Assembly: GCA_020029455.1 (NCBI GenBank)
Contig: JAIBJH010000023.1
Coordinates: 1 to 33,048 of the forward strand
DNA length: 33,048 nt
Direction of reading: 5' to 3'
From: Hyphomicrobiales bacterium
GTDB taxonomy: Bacteria > Pseudomonadota > Alphaproteobacteria > Rhizobiales > Aestuariivirgaceae
A model generated the notes under the pieces. The model saw nothing but the letters and a program-made list of their open reading frames with translations. It was not told the origin of the DNA and did no database searches. Every line of letters starts with the position of its first letter. Position 1 is the stretch's first letter. Made by a program: the position numbers and the translations under genes. This document shows, piece after piece, positions 20,520 to 28,344 of the stretch.

Positions 20520-21773
20520 ATGACGCAGCGCTATTCCATCTTTTCCCTCGCCCGGAATGCCATGGGCTATCACATGGATTGGGAAAAGGCCTGGCGCTCG
20601 CCTGCGCCGAAATCCGAATATGACGCAGTGATCGTGGGTGCGGGCGGCCATGGGCTCGCCACCGCCTATTACCTCGCCAAGAACCACAAGATGACCAACA
20701 TCGCGGTCGTCGAGAAGGGCTGGCTCGGCGGCGGCAATACAGGGCGCAACACCACCATCATCCGCTCCAATTATCTGCAGGATCCTTCCATCGCCATCTA
20801 TGAACTGGCGCGCTCGCTTTATGAGAATCTGTCGCAGGAATTGAACTTCAATATGATGTTCAGCCCTCGCGGCGTCATGATGCTATGCCAGACGGAACAT
20901 GAGTTCCGTGCCTTCAAGCGCACGGCGCATGCCAATAGGCTTGCAGGGCTTGATTGCCGCATGATCACGCCAGCGGAAGTCAAAGAGATCGTGCCGATCA
21001 TCAATGATGATCCCACCTGCCGTTATCCCATCCTCGGCGCCTATTACCAGCCGCGAGGCGGTACGGGCCGCCACGATGCAGTGGCCTGGGGCTATGCGCG
21101 CGGGGCGGATGCACTCGGCGTCGACATCATCCAGAACTGCGAAGTCACCGGCATTCGCCGCGAGGGTGGCAAGGTCGTGGGCCTTGATACGGCTAAGGGA
21201 ACGATCAAGACCAAGAAGATCGGCGTCGTGGCGGCGGGCCATGTCTCCACCATCATGGACATGGCGGGCGTGCGCATGCCGATCGAGTCGCTCTGCCTGC
21301 AGGCGTTGGTGTCTGAGCCCATCAAGCCTGTCATCGATTGTGTGGTGATGGCCAACACGGTGCATGGCTATATCAGCCAGTCGGACAAGGGCGAACTGGT
21401 GATCGGCGGCGGCACGGATCCCTACAACAACTACTCGCAGCGCGGCTCATTCACGGCGCTGGAGCATACAGTGACGGCGCTGGTCGAGACCTTCCCGATC
21501 ATTTCGCGGCTACGCATGTTGCGCCAGTGGGGTGGCATCGTCGACATGACAGGTGATCGCTCGCCCATCATCGGCAAGACGGATGTCGATGGCCTTTATG
21601 TCAACTGCGGCTGGGGCACAGGCGGTTTCAAGGCCATTCCGGGGTCGGGTTGGGTTTTTGCCGACACCATGGCCAATGACCGCCCACACCCGATTGCCGA
21701 GCCCTTTTCGCTCAACCGTTTCACCGAAGGCCGGTTGATCGACGAAAGCGTCGCCGCGGCGGTGGCGCATTGA
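20520..21773 (+). CDS. soxB: Sarcosine oxidase subunit beta
   Basis: YDAVIVGAGGHGLATAYYLAKNH FAD-binding start, ends SLNRFTEGRLIDESVAAAVAH; operon order B-D-A-G. Confidence 0.95.
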   Translation: MTQRYSIFSLARNAMGYHMDWEKAWRSPAPKSEYDAVIVGAGGHGLATAYYLAKNHKMTNIAVVEKGWLGGGNTGRNTTIIRSNYLQDPSIAIYELARSLYENLSQELNFNMMFSPRGVMMLCQTEHEFRAFKRTAHANRLAGLDCRMITPAEVKEIVPIINDDPTCRYPILGAYYQPRGGTGRHDAVAWGYARGADALGVDIIQNCEVTGIRREGGKVVGLDTAKGTIKTKKIGVVAAGHVSTIMDMAGVRMPIESLCLQALVSEPIKPVIDCVVMANTVHGYISQSDKGELVIGGGTDPYNNYSQRGSFTALEHTVTALVETFPIISRLRMLRQWGGIVDMTGDRSPIIGKTDVDGLYVNCGWGTGGFKAIPGSGWVFADTMANDRPHPIAEPFSLNRFTEGRLIDESVAAAVAH

Positions 21774-21792
21774 TGACGAAAGGTAGAGTAGC

Positions 21793-22140
21793 ATGCTCGT
21801 AGTCACCTGCCCCGTGTGCGGCGCCAAGGGCGATGAAACGGATTTCCACTATGGCGGACAGGCGCATATCCGCCGCCCGGCGACGCATGATCCCGTGAAC
21901 ATCAGCGATGAAGAGCAGCGCGACTATCTCTTCATCCGCAACAACCCCAAGGGCCTGCACTTTGAGCGTTGGCGCTGCGACCGGGGCTGCGGCAAGTGGT
22001 TTCACGCGGCGCGCGACACACAGAGCCTCGAATTCAAGGCCTTCTATGGCATCATCGAGCTTCCGCCGGAAGAGCTCCAGAAGGAAGCCAAAGGTCCGTG
22101 GGCTGACTATTTCAAGAAGCGAGCGAAGGCAAAGGCATGA
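21793..22140 (+). CDS. soxD: Sarcosine oxidase subunit delta
   Basis: CPVCGAKGDETDFHYGGQAHIRRP, HFERWRCDRGCGKWFHAARDTQSLEF. Confidence 0.95.
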   Translation: MLVVTCPVCGAKGDETDFHYGGQAHIRRPATHDPVNISDEEQRDYLFIRNNPKGLHFERWRCDRGCGKWFHAARDTQSLEFKAFYGIIELPPEELQKEAKGPWADYFKKRAKAKA

Positions 22141-25100
22141 GCGGCAAACCCTACAGGCTTTCCAAAGGCGGCAGCCGCATCGACCGCTCGCAGCCCATAA
22201 GTTTCTCCTTCGATGGCAAGACTCTCTCGGGCCTCGCTGGTGACACGCTGGCCACTGCCGTCATGGCTTCGGGCCAGAAACTTTTTGGCCGCAGCTTCAA
22301 ATACCATCGGCCCCGCGGCGTTGTGGGCCTCGGCGCGGAAGAGATGAATGCGCTCGTCGGCGTGGGCGCGGGGGCGCGGCACGAGCCTAACCTGCGCGCC
22401 ACGCAGGTTGAGCTTTACAGCGGTCTCACCTCCATCTCGCAGAACCGCTGGCCGTCACTTTCGTTTGATGTGGGCGCGTTCAACAGCCTGTTCTCGCGCT
22501 TCTTTCCCGGCGGCTTCTACTACAAGACCTTCATGTGGCCGCAGGCCTTCTGGAAACATGTCTACGAGCCCTTCATCCGCCGCGCCGCAGGCCTCGGCAA
22601 GGCGGCGGATGAGCGCGACCCAGACGCATATGAGCATATGCATATCCATGCCGATGTCGTGGTGGTGGGCGGCGGCATTGCGGGCCTCACCGCCACTGAG
22701 GCGGCTGCGGTTTCAGGCGCGCGCGTGCTGCTCATCGACGAAAATCCGGTGCTGGGCGGCATTGCCGACATCACGGCAGGCAAGGCTGGCGACAGCAGCG
22801 TTGCCGATCTCGCCAAGGAGATAGCGGCGCGTGTGGCGAAACTGCCTAACGTGCATGTGCTGACACGCACCACGGCGGCCGGGCACTATCACCATAACTA
22901 CATGCTGGCCTTTGAGCGCGTTGCTGACCATGATCCGGCGCTGCTAGCCGCAGGCGCGCCACGCCATCGTCTGTGGCGCATCCGCGCCGGACACGTCATT
23001 CTCGCCACGGGTGCGCTGGAGCGCCCCATCGCCTTTGCCAATAATGACCGCCCGGGCATCATGCTGGCGGCCGCCGCGCGGGCGATGGTTGAACGCTATG
23101 GCGTGGCGCCGGGAACCTCCGGTGTTGTCTTCACCAACAATGATGATGCCTATCTCACGGCCTTTGTACTGAAGAAGGCTGGGGTTGCAGTGCGCGTAGT
23201 TGACTCACGGGCGCGTCCTGAAGGCGATTTGCCCAAGCTCGCCATGGCGGATCGCATCGAGGTCGATGCGGGCTCGGTGATCTCCGTGGTCGAAGGTTCA
23301 TCAGGTGTGACTGCAGTGAAGATCGCCGCCTATCGCCGGGGCCAGGGCCGCGTCATCACCGAGAAAAAAGTCGCTTGCGATTTCGTCGCCATGTCAGGCG
23401 GCTTCAATCCGGTGCTGCATCTCTGGTGCCACAATGGCGGCAAGATCCGCTTTGACGACGCGCTTGCTTCCTTCCGCCCGCACACCCATGGCGATGCCAT
23501 CACCGCCGCCGGCGGGGCCAATGGCACGATGAGCGTTGCGGAAACTTTGACCGAAGCGGCGGCCGCAGGCGAAGCGGCGGCCAAGTCTGTCAATGGCAAG
23601 GTGAAGGCCAGCAAGATCAAGTTGCCCAAGGTCGAAGAACCGAAACGCGGCGCCCTTGAAACCCTGTGGTTCGCGCCAGCCACCGGCAAATACAATCAGG
23701 GCAACAAGCACTTCATCGACTTCCAGAATGACGTGACAGCGGCGGACCTCGAGCTTGCCCAGCGCGAAGGTTACGAAAGCGTCGAGCACACCAAGCGCTA
23801 CACCACTTTCGGCATGGCGACCGACCAGGGCAAGACGTCGAACATCAACGGCCTCGGCGTACTGTCAGAAGCAACGGGCAAACCCATCCCCGAGATCGGC
23901 ATCACCACTTTCCGGCCGCCCTACACGCCCTATTCCTTCGGCTCCATCGCGGGTGCCCTGACCAAGGACCTGTTCCTGCCGGTGCGACGCACGCCCATTT
24001 TCCAGTGGCATGTGGACCGGGGCGCGGTGTTCGAGCCGGTGGGCCAATGGCGGCGTGCCTACACCTATCCCGAGCCCGGTGAAGACAAGCACCGTTCCAT
24101 CAACCGGGAAATCCTCTGTGTGCGGAACAAGGTGGGGCTGCTCGATGCCTCGACGCTCGGCAAGATCGAGATCAAGGGGCCGGATGCGGCGGAATTCCTT
24201 GACCGCATGTACACCAATACCTTCTCGACGCTGAAGGTGGGCAAGTGCCGTTACGGCCTGATGATGAATGAGCTGGGCTTCCTAACGGACGACGGCGTTA
24301 CGGTGCGGCTCGACGAAGATCATTTCCTCATGCACACCACATCGGGTGGTGCCGACCGCATCGCTGCATGGCTTGAGGAATGGTTGCAAACGGAATGGAC
24401 GCAGTACAAGGTGTTTGTGACGCCAGTGACCGAACAATGGGCGCAGTTCGCCATTGCGGGCCCGCGCGCGCGCGAGGTGCTGGCGAAGCTGGAGCCCGAT
24501 TTCCACTTTTCCAACGAGGCCTTCCCGCATATGTCGTTCAAAACGGGAAAGCTTGGCGGCTATCCGGTTCGCATCTTCCGCATCTCGTTTTCGGGCGAGC
24601 AATCCTATGAAGTGGCAACGCCTGCCAATCTGGGTCGGGGCCTCTGGGATGCCATCATGGAAGCAGGCAAGGAATTCGGCATCGCGCCCTATGGCACGGA
24701 AGCGCTGCACGTGTTGCGGGCTGAGAAAGGCTACATCGTCATCGGTGATGAAACCGACGGCACGACGACACCTTATGACGTGGGTCTCGATGGGCTTGTG
24801 TCCAAGAAGAAGGCGGATTTCATCGGCAAGCGCTCGCTGGAGCAGGCCTATCTCAAGGGACCGAACCGTAAGCAGCTTGTGGGGCTTCTCACCGAAGATC
24901 CCAATGAGGTGCTGCCCGATGGTGCCTATGCGGTGCGCACGGTGAAGGACAAGCCGCCCATGGAGATGATCGGCCAGGTGACCTCGACCTACATGTCGCC
25001 GACGCTTAACCGCTCCATCGCAATGGCCTTGATCGAAAATGGCCGGGCGCGCATGGGCGAGGTGATTTCCTTCCCGCTGGAGGGCGGCAAGGTAGTGAAG

Positions 25101-25157
25101 GCCAAGATCACCGGCGCTGTTTTCTATGACAAGGATGGAGGCCGCATTCATGCATAA
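22137..25157 (+). CDS. soxA: Sarcosine oxidase subunit alpha
   Basis: FSFDGKTLSGLAGDTLATAVMASG, DVVVVGGGIAGLTATEAA, C-terminal GcvT-like folate domain; 1006 aa. Confidence 0.96.
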   Translation: MSGKPYRLSKGGSRIDRSQPISFSFDGKTLSGLAGDTLATAVMASGQKLFGRSFKYHRPRGVVGLGAEEMNALVGVGAGARHEPNLRATQVELYSGLTSISQNRWPSLSFDVGAFNSLFSRFFPGGFYYKTFMWPQAFWKHVYEPFIRRAAGLGKAADERDPDAYEHMHIHADVVVVGGGIAGLTATEAAAVSGARVLLIDENPVLGGIADITAGKAGDSSVADLAKEIAARVAKLPNVHVLTRTTAAGHYHHNYMLAFERVADHDPALLAAGAPRHRLWRIRAGHVILATGALERPIAFANNDRPGIMLAAAARAMVERYGVAPGTSGVVFTNNDDAYLTAFVLKKAGVAVRVVDSRARPEGDLPKLAMADRIEVDAGSVISVVEGSSGVTAVKIAAYRRGQGRVITEKKVACDFVAMSGGFNPVLHLWCHNGGKIRFDDALASFRPHTHGDAITAAGGANGTMSVAETLTEAAAAGEAAAKSVNGKVKASKIKLPKVEEPKRGALETLWFAPATGKYNQGNKHFIDFQNDVTAADLELAQREGYESVEHTKRYTTFGMATDQGKTSNINGLGVLSEATGKPIPEIGITTFRPPYTPYSFGSIAGALTKDLFLPVRRTPIFQWHVDRGAVFEPVGQWRRAYTYPEPGEDKHRSINREILCVRNKVGLLDASTLGKIEIKGPDAAEFLDRMYTNTFSTLKVGKCRYGLMMNELGFLTDDGVTVRLDEDHFLMHTTSGGADRIAAWLEEWLQTEWTQYKVFVTPVTEQWAQFAIAGPRAREVLAKLEPDFHFSNEAFPHMSFKTGKLGGYPVRIFRISFSGEQSYEVATPANLGRGLWDAIMEAGKEFGIAPYGTEALHVLRAEKGYIVIGDETDGTTTPYDVGLDGLVSKKKADFIGKRSLEQAYLKGPNRKQLVGLLTEDPNEVLPDGAYAVRTVKDKPPMEMIGQVTSTYMSPTLNRSIAMALIENGRARMGEVISFPLEGGKVVKAKITGAVFYDKDGGRIHA

Positions 25158-25196
25158 CCTTCTCCCGTCATTCGACGAATCTGGGAGCGTATAGCC

Positions 25197-25790
25197 ATGC
25201 TTGAAGCCAGGTTTGAATCGGCGCTGGCGCAGCGTAGCGCGCCGGAGAACATCTATATCGACATGCGCGAAATCTCTGAGCGCGGCATGATCGATCTGCG
25301 CGGGCAGACATCAGACCGCAAGTTCACGGCGGCGGCAAGGGCCGTGCTCGGCACCGACCTGCCGAAGGAGCCGCGTACTTCCGCCACCTGGGGCGATGCC
25401 AAAATTCTCTGGCTCTCGCCCGATCAGTGGCTCATCACCTGTCCGCGGGGAAAGGCGCAAGACCTCACAAATGCGCTGGTGAAAGAGTTGGGCGATACGC
25501 ATTCGCTTGCCATCAATGTCTCGGACATGCGCGCCATCATCCGGCTGGAAGGCGAGTTTGCACGGGAAGTGGTGATGAAGGGCTCGACGCTTGATCTCAC
25601 CGACGGCGACTATACGCCGGGCACGGTCAGGCGCATGCGCTTTGCCGAAATCGCGGCCCTGCTCCACATCGTGGAAGAGAAGACAATCGATATCTATGTC
25701 TTCCGCTCATATGCGCATTATGCCTGGGATTTCCTGGTGAAGGCGGCGCGCAAGGGCAGCGAAGTGAGGCTCTTCCCGAATAGTGGATAG
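25197..25790 (+). CDS. soxG: Sarcosine oxidase subunit gamma
   Basis: ISERGMIDLRGQTSDRKF, LWLSPDQWLITCP, end of soxBDAG operon. Confidence 0.9.
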   Translation: MLEARFESALAQRSAPENIYIDMREISERGMIDLRGQTSDRKFTAAARAVLGTDLPKEPRTSATWGDAKILWLSPDQWLITCPRGKAQDLTNALVKELGDTHSLAINVSDMRAIIRLEGEFAREVVMKGSTLDLTDGDYTPGTVRRMRFAEIAALLHIVEEKTIDIYVFRSYAHYAWDFLVKAARKGSEVRLFPNSG

Positions 25791-25823
25791 TTCTCTTCAT
25801 TTTCCTGCAGTCAAAATATCCGC

Positions 25824-25924
25824 CATCCCGTGCAAGCGCAGCGCGACATGGGACACCCTGAACCGATTCCGCCGGCACTCTGCCCACTGAAATTCTTCAA
25901 TGGGTCCCGGCGTTCGCCGGGATG
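25824..25924. repeat. Dispersed palindromic repeat-like element, about 100 bp
   Basis: Ends form inverted CATCCCG / CGGGATG; contains TCCCGGCGTTCGCCGGGA hairpin (25905-25922). One frame reads MGPGVRRDD, a classic signature of proteobacterial intergenic repeats. Confidence 0.6.
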
Positions 25925-26037
25925 ACGACCAGGCAGAATCCGTTGCTCACGGACCCGTGAACTCTGTTGAAAAACTGTTTATGCGGATGGTGAAACTAAA
26001 GTGGGGGCTCAACCCGTCTCCAGTACATCGAGCGGTT

Positions 26038-26049
26038 GGAAATCATTCC
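26038..26049 (+). promoter_or_regulatory. Leader motif GGAAATCATTCC, copy 1
   Basis: Starts 41 nt upstream of the ATG; counterparts GGAAATGATTCC (26468) and GGAAATCAATCC (26912) each start 40 nt upstream of the next paralogs' ATGs. Confidence 0.5.
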
Positions 26050-26078
26050 GACACCGAAGCAAAAACTGGAGACCCCAA

Positions 26079-26312
26079 ATGAAGAAGATCGCCCTTTCCC
26101 TCATCGCCCTCGCCGCTGTTTCGACGGCTGCTCTGGCTGACCGCAGCCAGGACCTGCGCGACATCGACACCTATATGGGCAAGTTCGCCGATGAGTCCGT
26201 CAGCTTCGAGAAGCTGTCGATCCCGGCCAGCGAATGGCAGATCCTTTACGGCCGCTACGGCACCACAAAGGACCCCATGGAACTGCGCCGCTGGGACGAG
26301 AAGAACGGCTAA
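26079..26312 (+). CDS. Small secreted protein, paralog 1 (77 aa)
   Basis: MKKIALSLIALAAVSTAALA signal peptide; RSQDLRDIDTYMGKFADE; C-terminus KDPMELRRWDEKNG. Paralogous to the next two ORFs. Confidence 0.8.
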   Translation: MKKIALSLIALAAVSTAALADRSQDLRDIDTYMGKFADESVSFEKLSIPASEWQILYGRYGTTKDPMELRRWDEKNG

Positions 26313-26330
26313 TCTCAATAAATGATGCAC

Positions 26331-26360
26331 AAGGCCCGACCTGTATATAGGTCGGGCCTT
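26331..26360 (+). terminator. Terminator hairpin after paralog 1
   Basis: AAGGCCCGACCT - GTATAT - AGGTCGGGCCTT, perfect 12-bp stem. Confidence 0.75.
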
Positions 26361-26423
26361 CGCTTGTTCAATTTACCGCACGGTTTCGTGAATCTTAATG
26401 AACAGGAATTAATGGGAAAATCG

Positions 26424-26448
26424 CGAACCTTTTCGGGAGCAGTCCGTT
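26424..26448 (+). promoter_or_regulatory. ECF/EcfG-like promoter, paralog 2
   Basis: CGAAC-N16-CGTT, one mismatch to GGAAC-N16/17-CGTT; same architecture and position upstream of paralog 3. Confidence 0.5.
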
Positions 26449-26507
26449 TCCTTTGCGCAGTGCAGTTGGAAATGATTCCGACAGCACCAAACACATGGAG
26501 AATTGCC

Positions 26508-26747
26508 ATGAAAAAGTTCATTGTTTCCATGATCGCGCTGGCGGCGGTTTCGACCACCGCATATGCGGCGAACCGGAGCCAGGATCTGCGCGATACGGAC
26601 ACCTACATGGGCAAATTTGCCGATGAAGGCGTCATTGTAGAGCCGTTCGCGATTCCGGACGTCTCAACCGGTGAGTGGCTCTTTGCGGACGGTGAGTATG
26701 TGAAGGATCCTAACGAGATCCGCCGCCTTGAAGAGAAGAACGGTTAG
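26508..26747 (+). CDS. Small secreted protein, paralog 2 (79 aa)
   Basis: MKKFIVSMIALAAVSTTAYA signal peptide; NRSQDLRDTDTYMGKFADE; KDPNEIRRLEEKNG. Confidence 0.82.
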   Translation: MKKFIVSMIALAAVSTTAYAANRSQDLRDTDTYMGKFADEGVIVEPFAIPDVSTGEWLFADGEYVKDPNEIRRLEEKNG

Positions 26748-26772
26748 ACAGGAGCTTCTCTTTAAAACGGAT

Positions 26773-26803
26773 GAGGCCTGGCTCGAAAGAGTCAGGCCTC
26801 TTT
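26773..26803 (+). terminator. Terminator hairpin after paralog 2
   Basis: GAGGCCTGGCTC - GAAA - GAGTCAGGCCTC followed by TTT. Confidence 0.75.
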
Positions 26804-26868
26804 GTTCGTGAAAAATTTCAGCGCACGTTTTTGTGAGTCTTGATGAACATGAATTAATGCAGGAGTTG

Positions 26869-26893
26869 CGAACCATTCGCAGGCCGGTCCGTT
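26869..26893 (+). promoter_or_regulatory. ECF/EcfG-like promoter, paralog 3
   Basis: CGAAC-N16-CGTT, aligned with the paralog 2 promoter. Confidence 0.5.
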
Positions 26894-26951
26894 ACCCCGG
26901 CGTCACCGGCCGGAAATCAATCCAGCCGGTCAAGCATAATGGAGATGTGAC

Positions 26952-27203
26952 ATGAAAAAGTTCATCATTTCACTCGCCGCTCTTGCAGCCTTTTCAACAG
27001 CGGCGGCAGCCGCATCGTATGGCAACCGTGACGAGGTTTTCGATAGCTCCGCACCTTCTACCGTTGATGAAGCGGGTTTGGTGATGCCGAATGCGAATAC
27101 TGACGCGGTTGCCATCGCCGAGATTGGTGACGGCTGGCTGCTTGGCAGCGGTGAAAATGTGAAGGACCCGATGGAGGTCCGGCGTTTTGATGAGAAGAAC
27201 TAA
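26952..27203 (+). CDS. Small secreted protein, paralog 3 (83 aa), divergent
   Basis: MKKFIISLAALAAFSTAAAA signal peptide; C-terminus VKDPMEVRRFDEKN shared with paralogs 1 and 2. Confidence 0.78.
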   Translation: MKKFIISLAALAAFSTAAAAASYGNRDEVFDSSAPSTVDEAGLVMPNANTDAVAIAEIGDGWLLGSGENVKDPMEVRRFDEKN

Positions 27204-27221
27204 GGTTCTTCTTGCAAGACA

Positions 27222-27250
27222 GGCCCGGCTCGCAAGAGCCGGGCCCTTTA
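27222..27250. terminator. Terminator hairpin after paralog 3, possibly bidirectional with the metF-like gene
   Basis: GGCCCGGCTC - GCAA - GAGCCGGGCC followed by CTTTAATTT. Confidence 0.75.
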
Positions 27251-27253
27251 ATT

Positions 27254-28153
27254 TCAGCGCGGCAGCTTTGCCTTCATCCAGGCGGAGAGTTTGTCGAAAC
27301 CGCCAAAGGGATAAAGATGGGGCGCGGCAATGCCAAGTTCCGGCTTATCGAAATGCAGCGTGGCGAGTTGATCGACAAATTCCGTGGGCTCGGAGACCGT
27401 CAACAGTTTCGTCACGTTCAGTGCCTGCTTGCGAATGAAGCGGGCGGAATTCCCGACGCCGCACATGGCGGCATATTTGACCAGCGTCTTGATAGTGGCG
27501 GGACCCGGCACACCCACATGGATGGGTAGATCAATGCCTTCGGCGCGTAACATCGACGCCCAGTGAGCCAGCGGCCCGGCATCAAAGAGAAACTGCGTGG
27601 CGATGAAGCCCGCAATGCCATTGCTCTTGAGCCAGGCATCCTTCTCTTTGAGAGTTGTGAGAAGCATGGCCTCGCCATGTGTCTTGGTGATGTCGGGATT
27701 TCCTTCGGGATGGCCCGCCAAGCCAATGCGGCGAATGCCCACCTTCTGGAATGCGCCCGTCTTCAGAATCTGGATCGCCGCATGATATTGCCCGATGGGT
27801 TGCGGCGCGCCGCCGCCCAATGCCAACACATCGGTCACGCCCGCCTCACCCGCAAAAGCGGTAAGGCGCTCCGTCAGGTCATTCACATCACGCACAAAGC
27901 GCGCAGGGATATGAGGGATAGGATTTAGACCTGCCTTACGCAGGGCTGCCACCGCGGCAATCTGCCCGTGCAAATCTGCTGCATCGATCAGCGCCACGAA
28001 AACGGAAGCACCTTTCGGCAGCAGATCCACAATCAGCGGCACCTTGTCCACCTGCCTGCCAGTGATTTCGATGGAGGCCTTGGCGAGGAAAGCGCCCAGT
28101 GGATTTTCCATCAAGGCAGAGGCAACAGGGCTGAGGGAGGTGATGGCGTTCAT
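27254..28153 (-). CDS. Methylenetetrahydrofolate reductase family protein (MetF-like)
   Basis: SIEITGRQVDKV start, HIPARFVRDVNDLTERL, VLALGGGAPQPIGQY, RIGLAGHPEGNPDI, FIATQFLFDAGPLAHW, HVGVPGPATIKTLVKYA. Start at internal Met. Confidence 0.85.
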   Translation of the reverse strand: MNAITSLSPVASALMENPLGAFLAKASIEITGRQVDKVPLIVDLLPKGASVFVALIDAADLHGQIAAVAALRKAGLNPIPHIPARFVRDVNDLTERLTAFAGEAGVTDVLALGGGAPQPIGQYHAAIQILKTGAFQKVGIRRIGLAGHPEGNPDITKTHGEAMLLTTLKEKDAWLKSNGIAGFIATQFLFDAGPLAHWASMLRAEGIDLPIHVGVPGPATIKTLVKYAAMCGVGNSARFIRKQALNVTKLLTVSEPTEFVDQLATLHFDKPELGIAAPHLYPFGGFDKLSAWMKAKLPR

Positions 28154-28344
28154 CAAAATACCTGGGAGAATCTTGTTGATTTTCAACACAGTGCCCAATC
28201 AGCAAAAAACCCGCCCAAGCATTTGCGACATGGGTTTTCGGTTTCCGACCAATTCCGGCCCCCATGGTCGTTTTTGGCATGCGGCATGGCGTTCATGGAC
28301 AAGTTGCCCGGGATATGCCATGTGCTCACCAGCAGAGGTTTTCC

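Noticed and set aside
22627-22652. CATATGAGCATATGCATATC short repeat in soxA
   Set aside because: Codes for a histidine/methionine-rich linker (AYEHMHIHA) inside an intact ORF.
25900-26082. ORF MGPGVRRDDDQAES...
   Set aside because: Typical translation of a dispersed intergenic repeat, not a gene.
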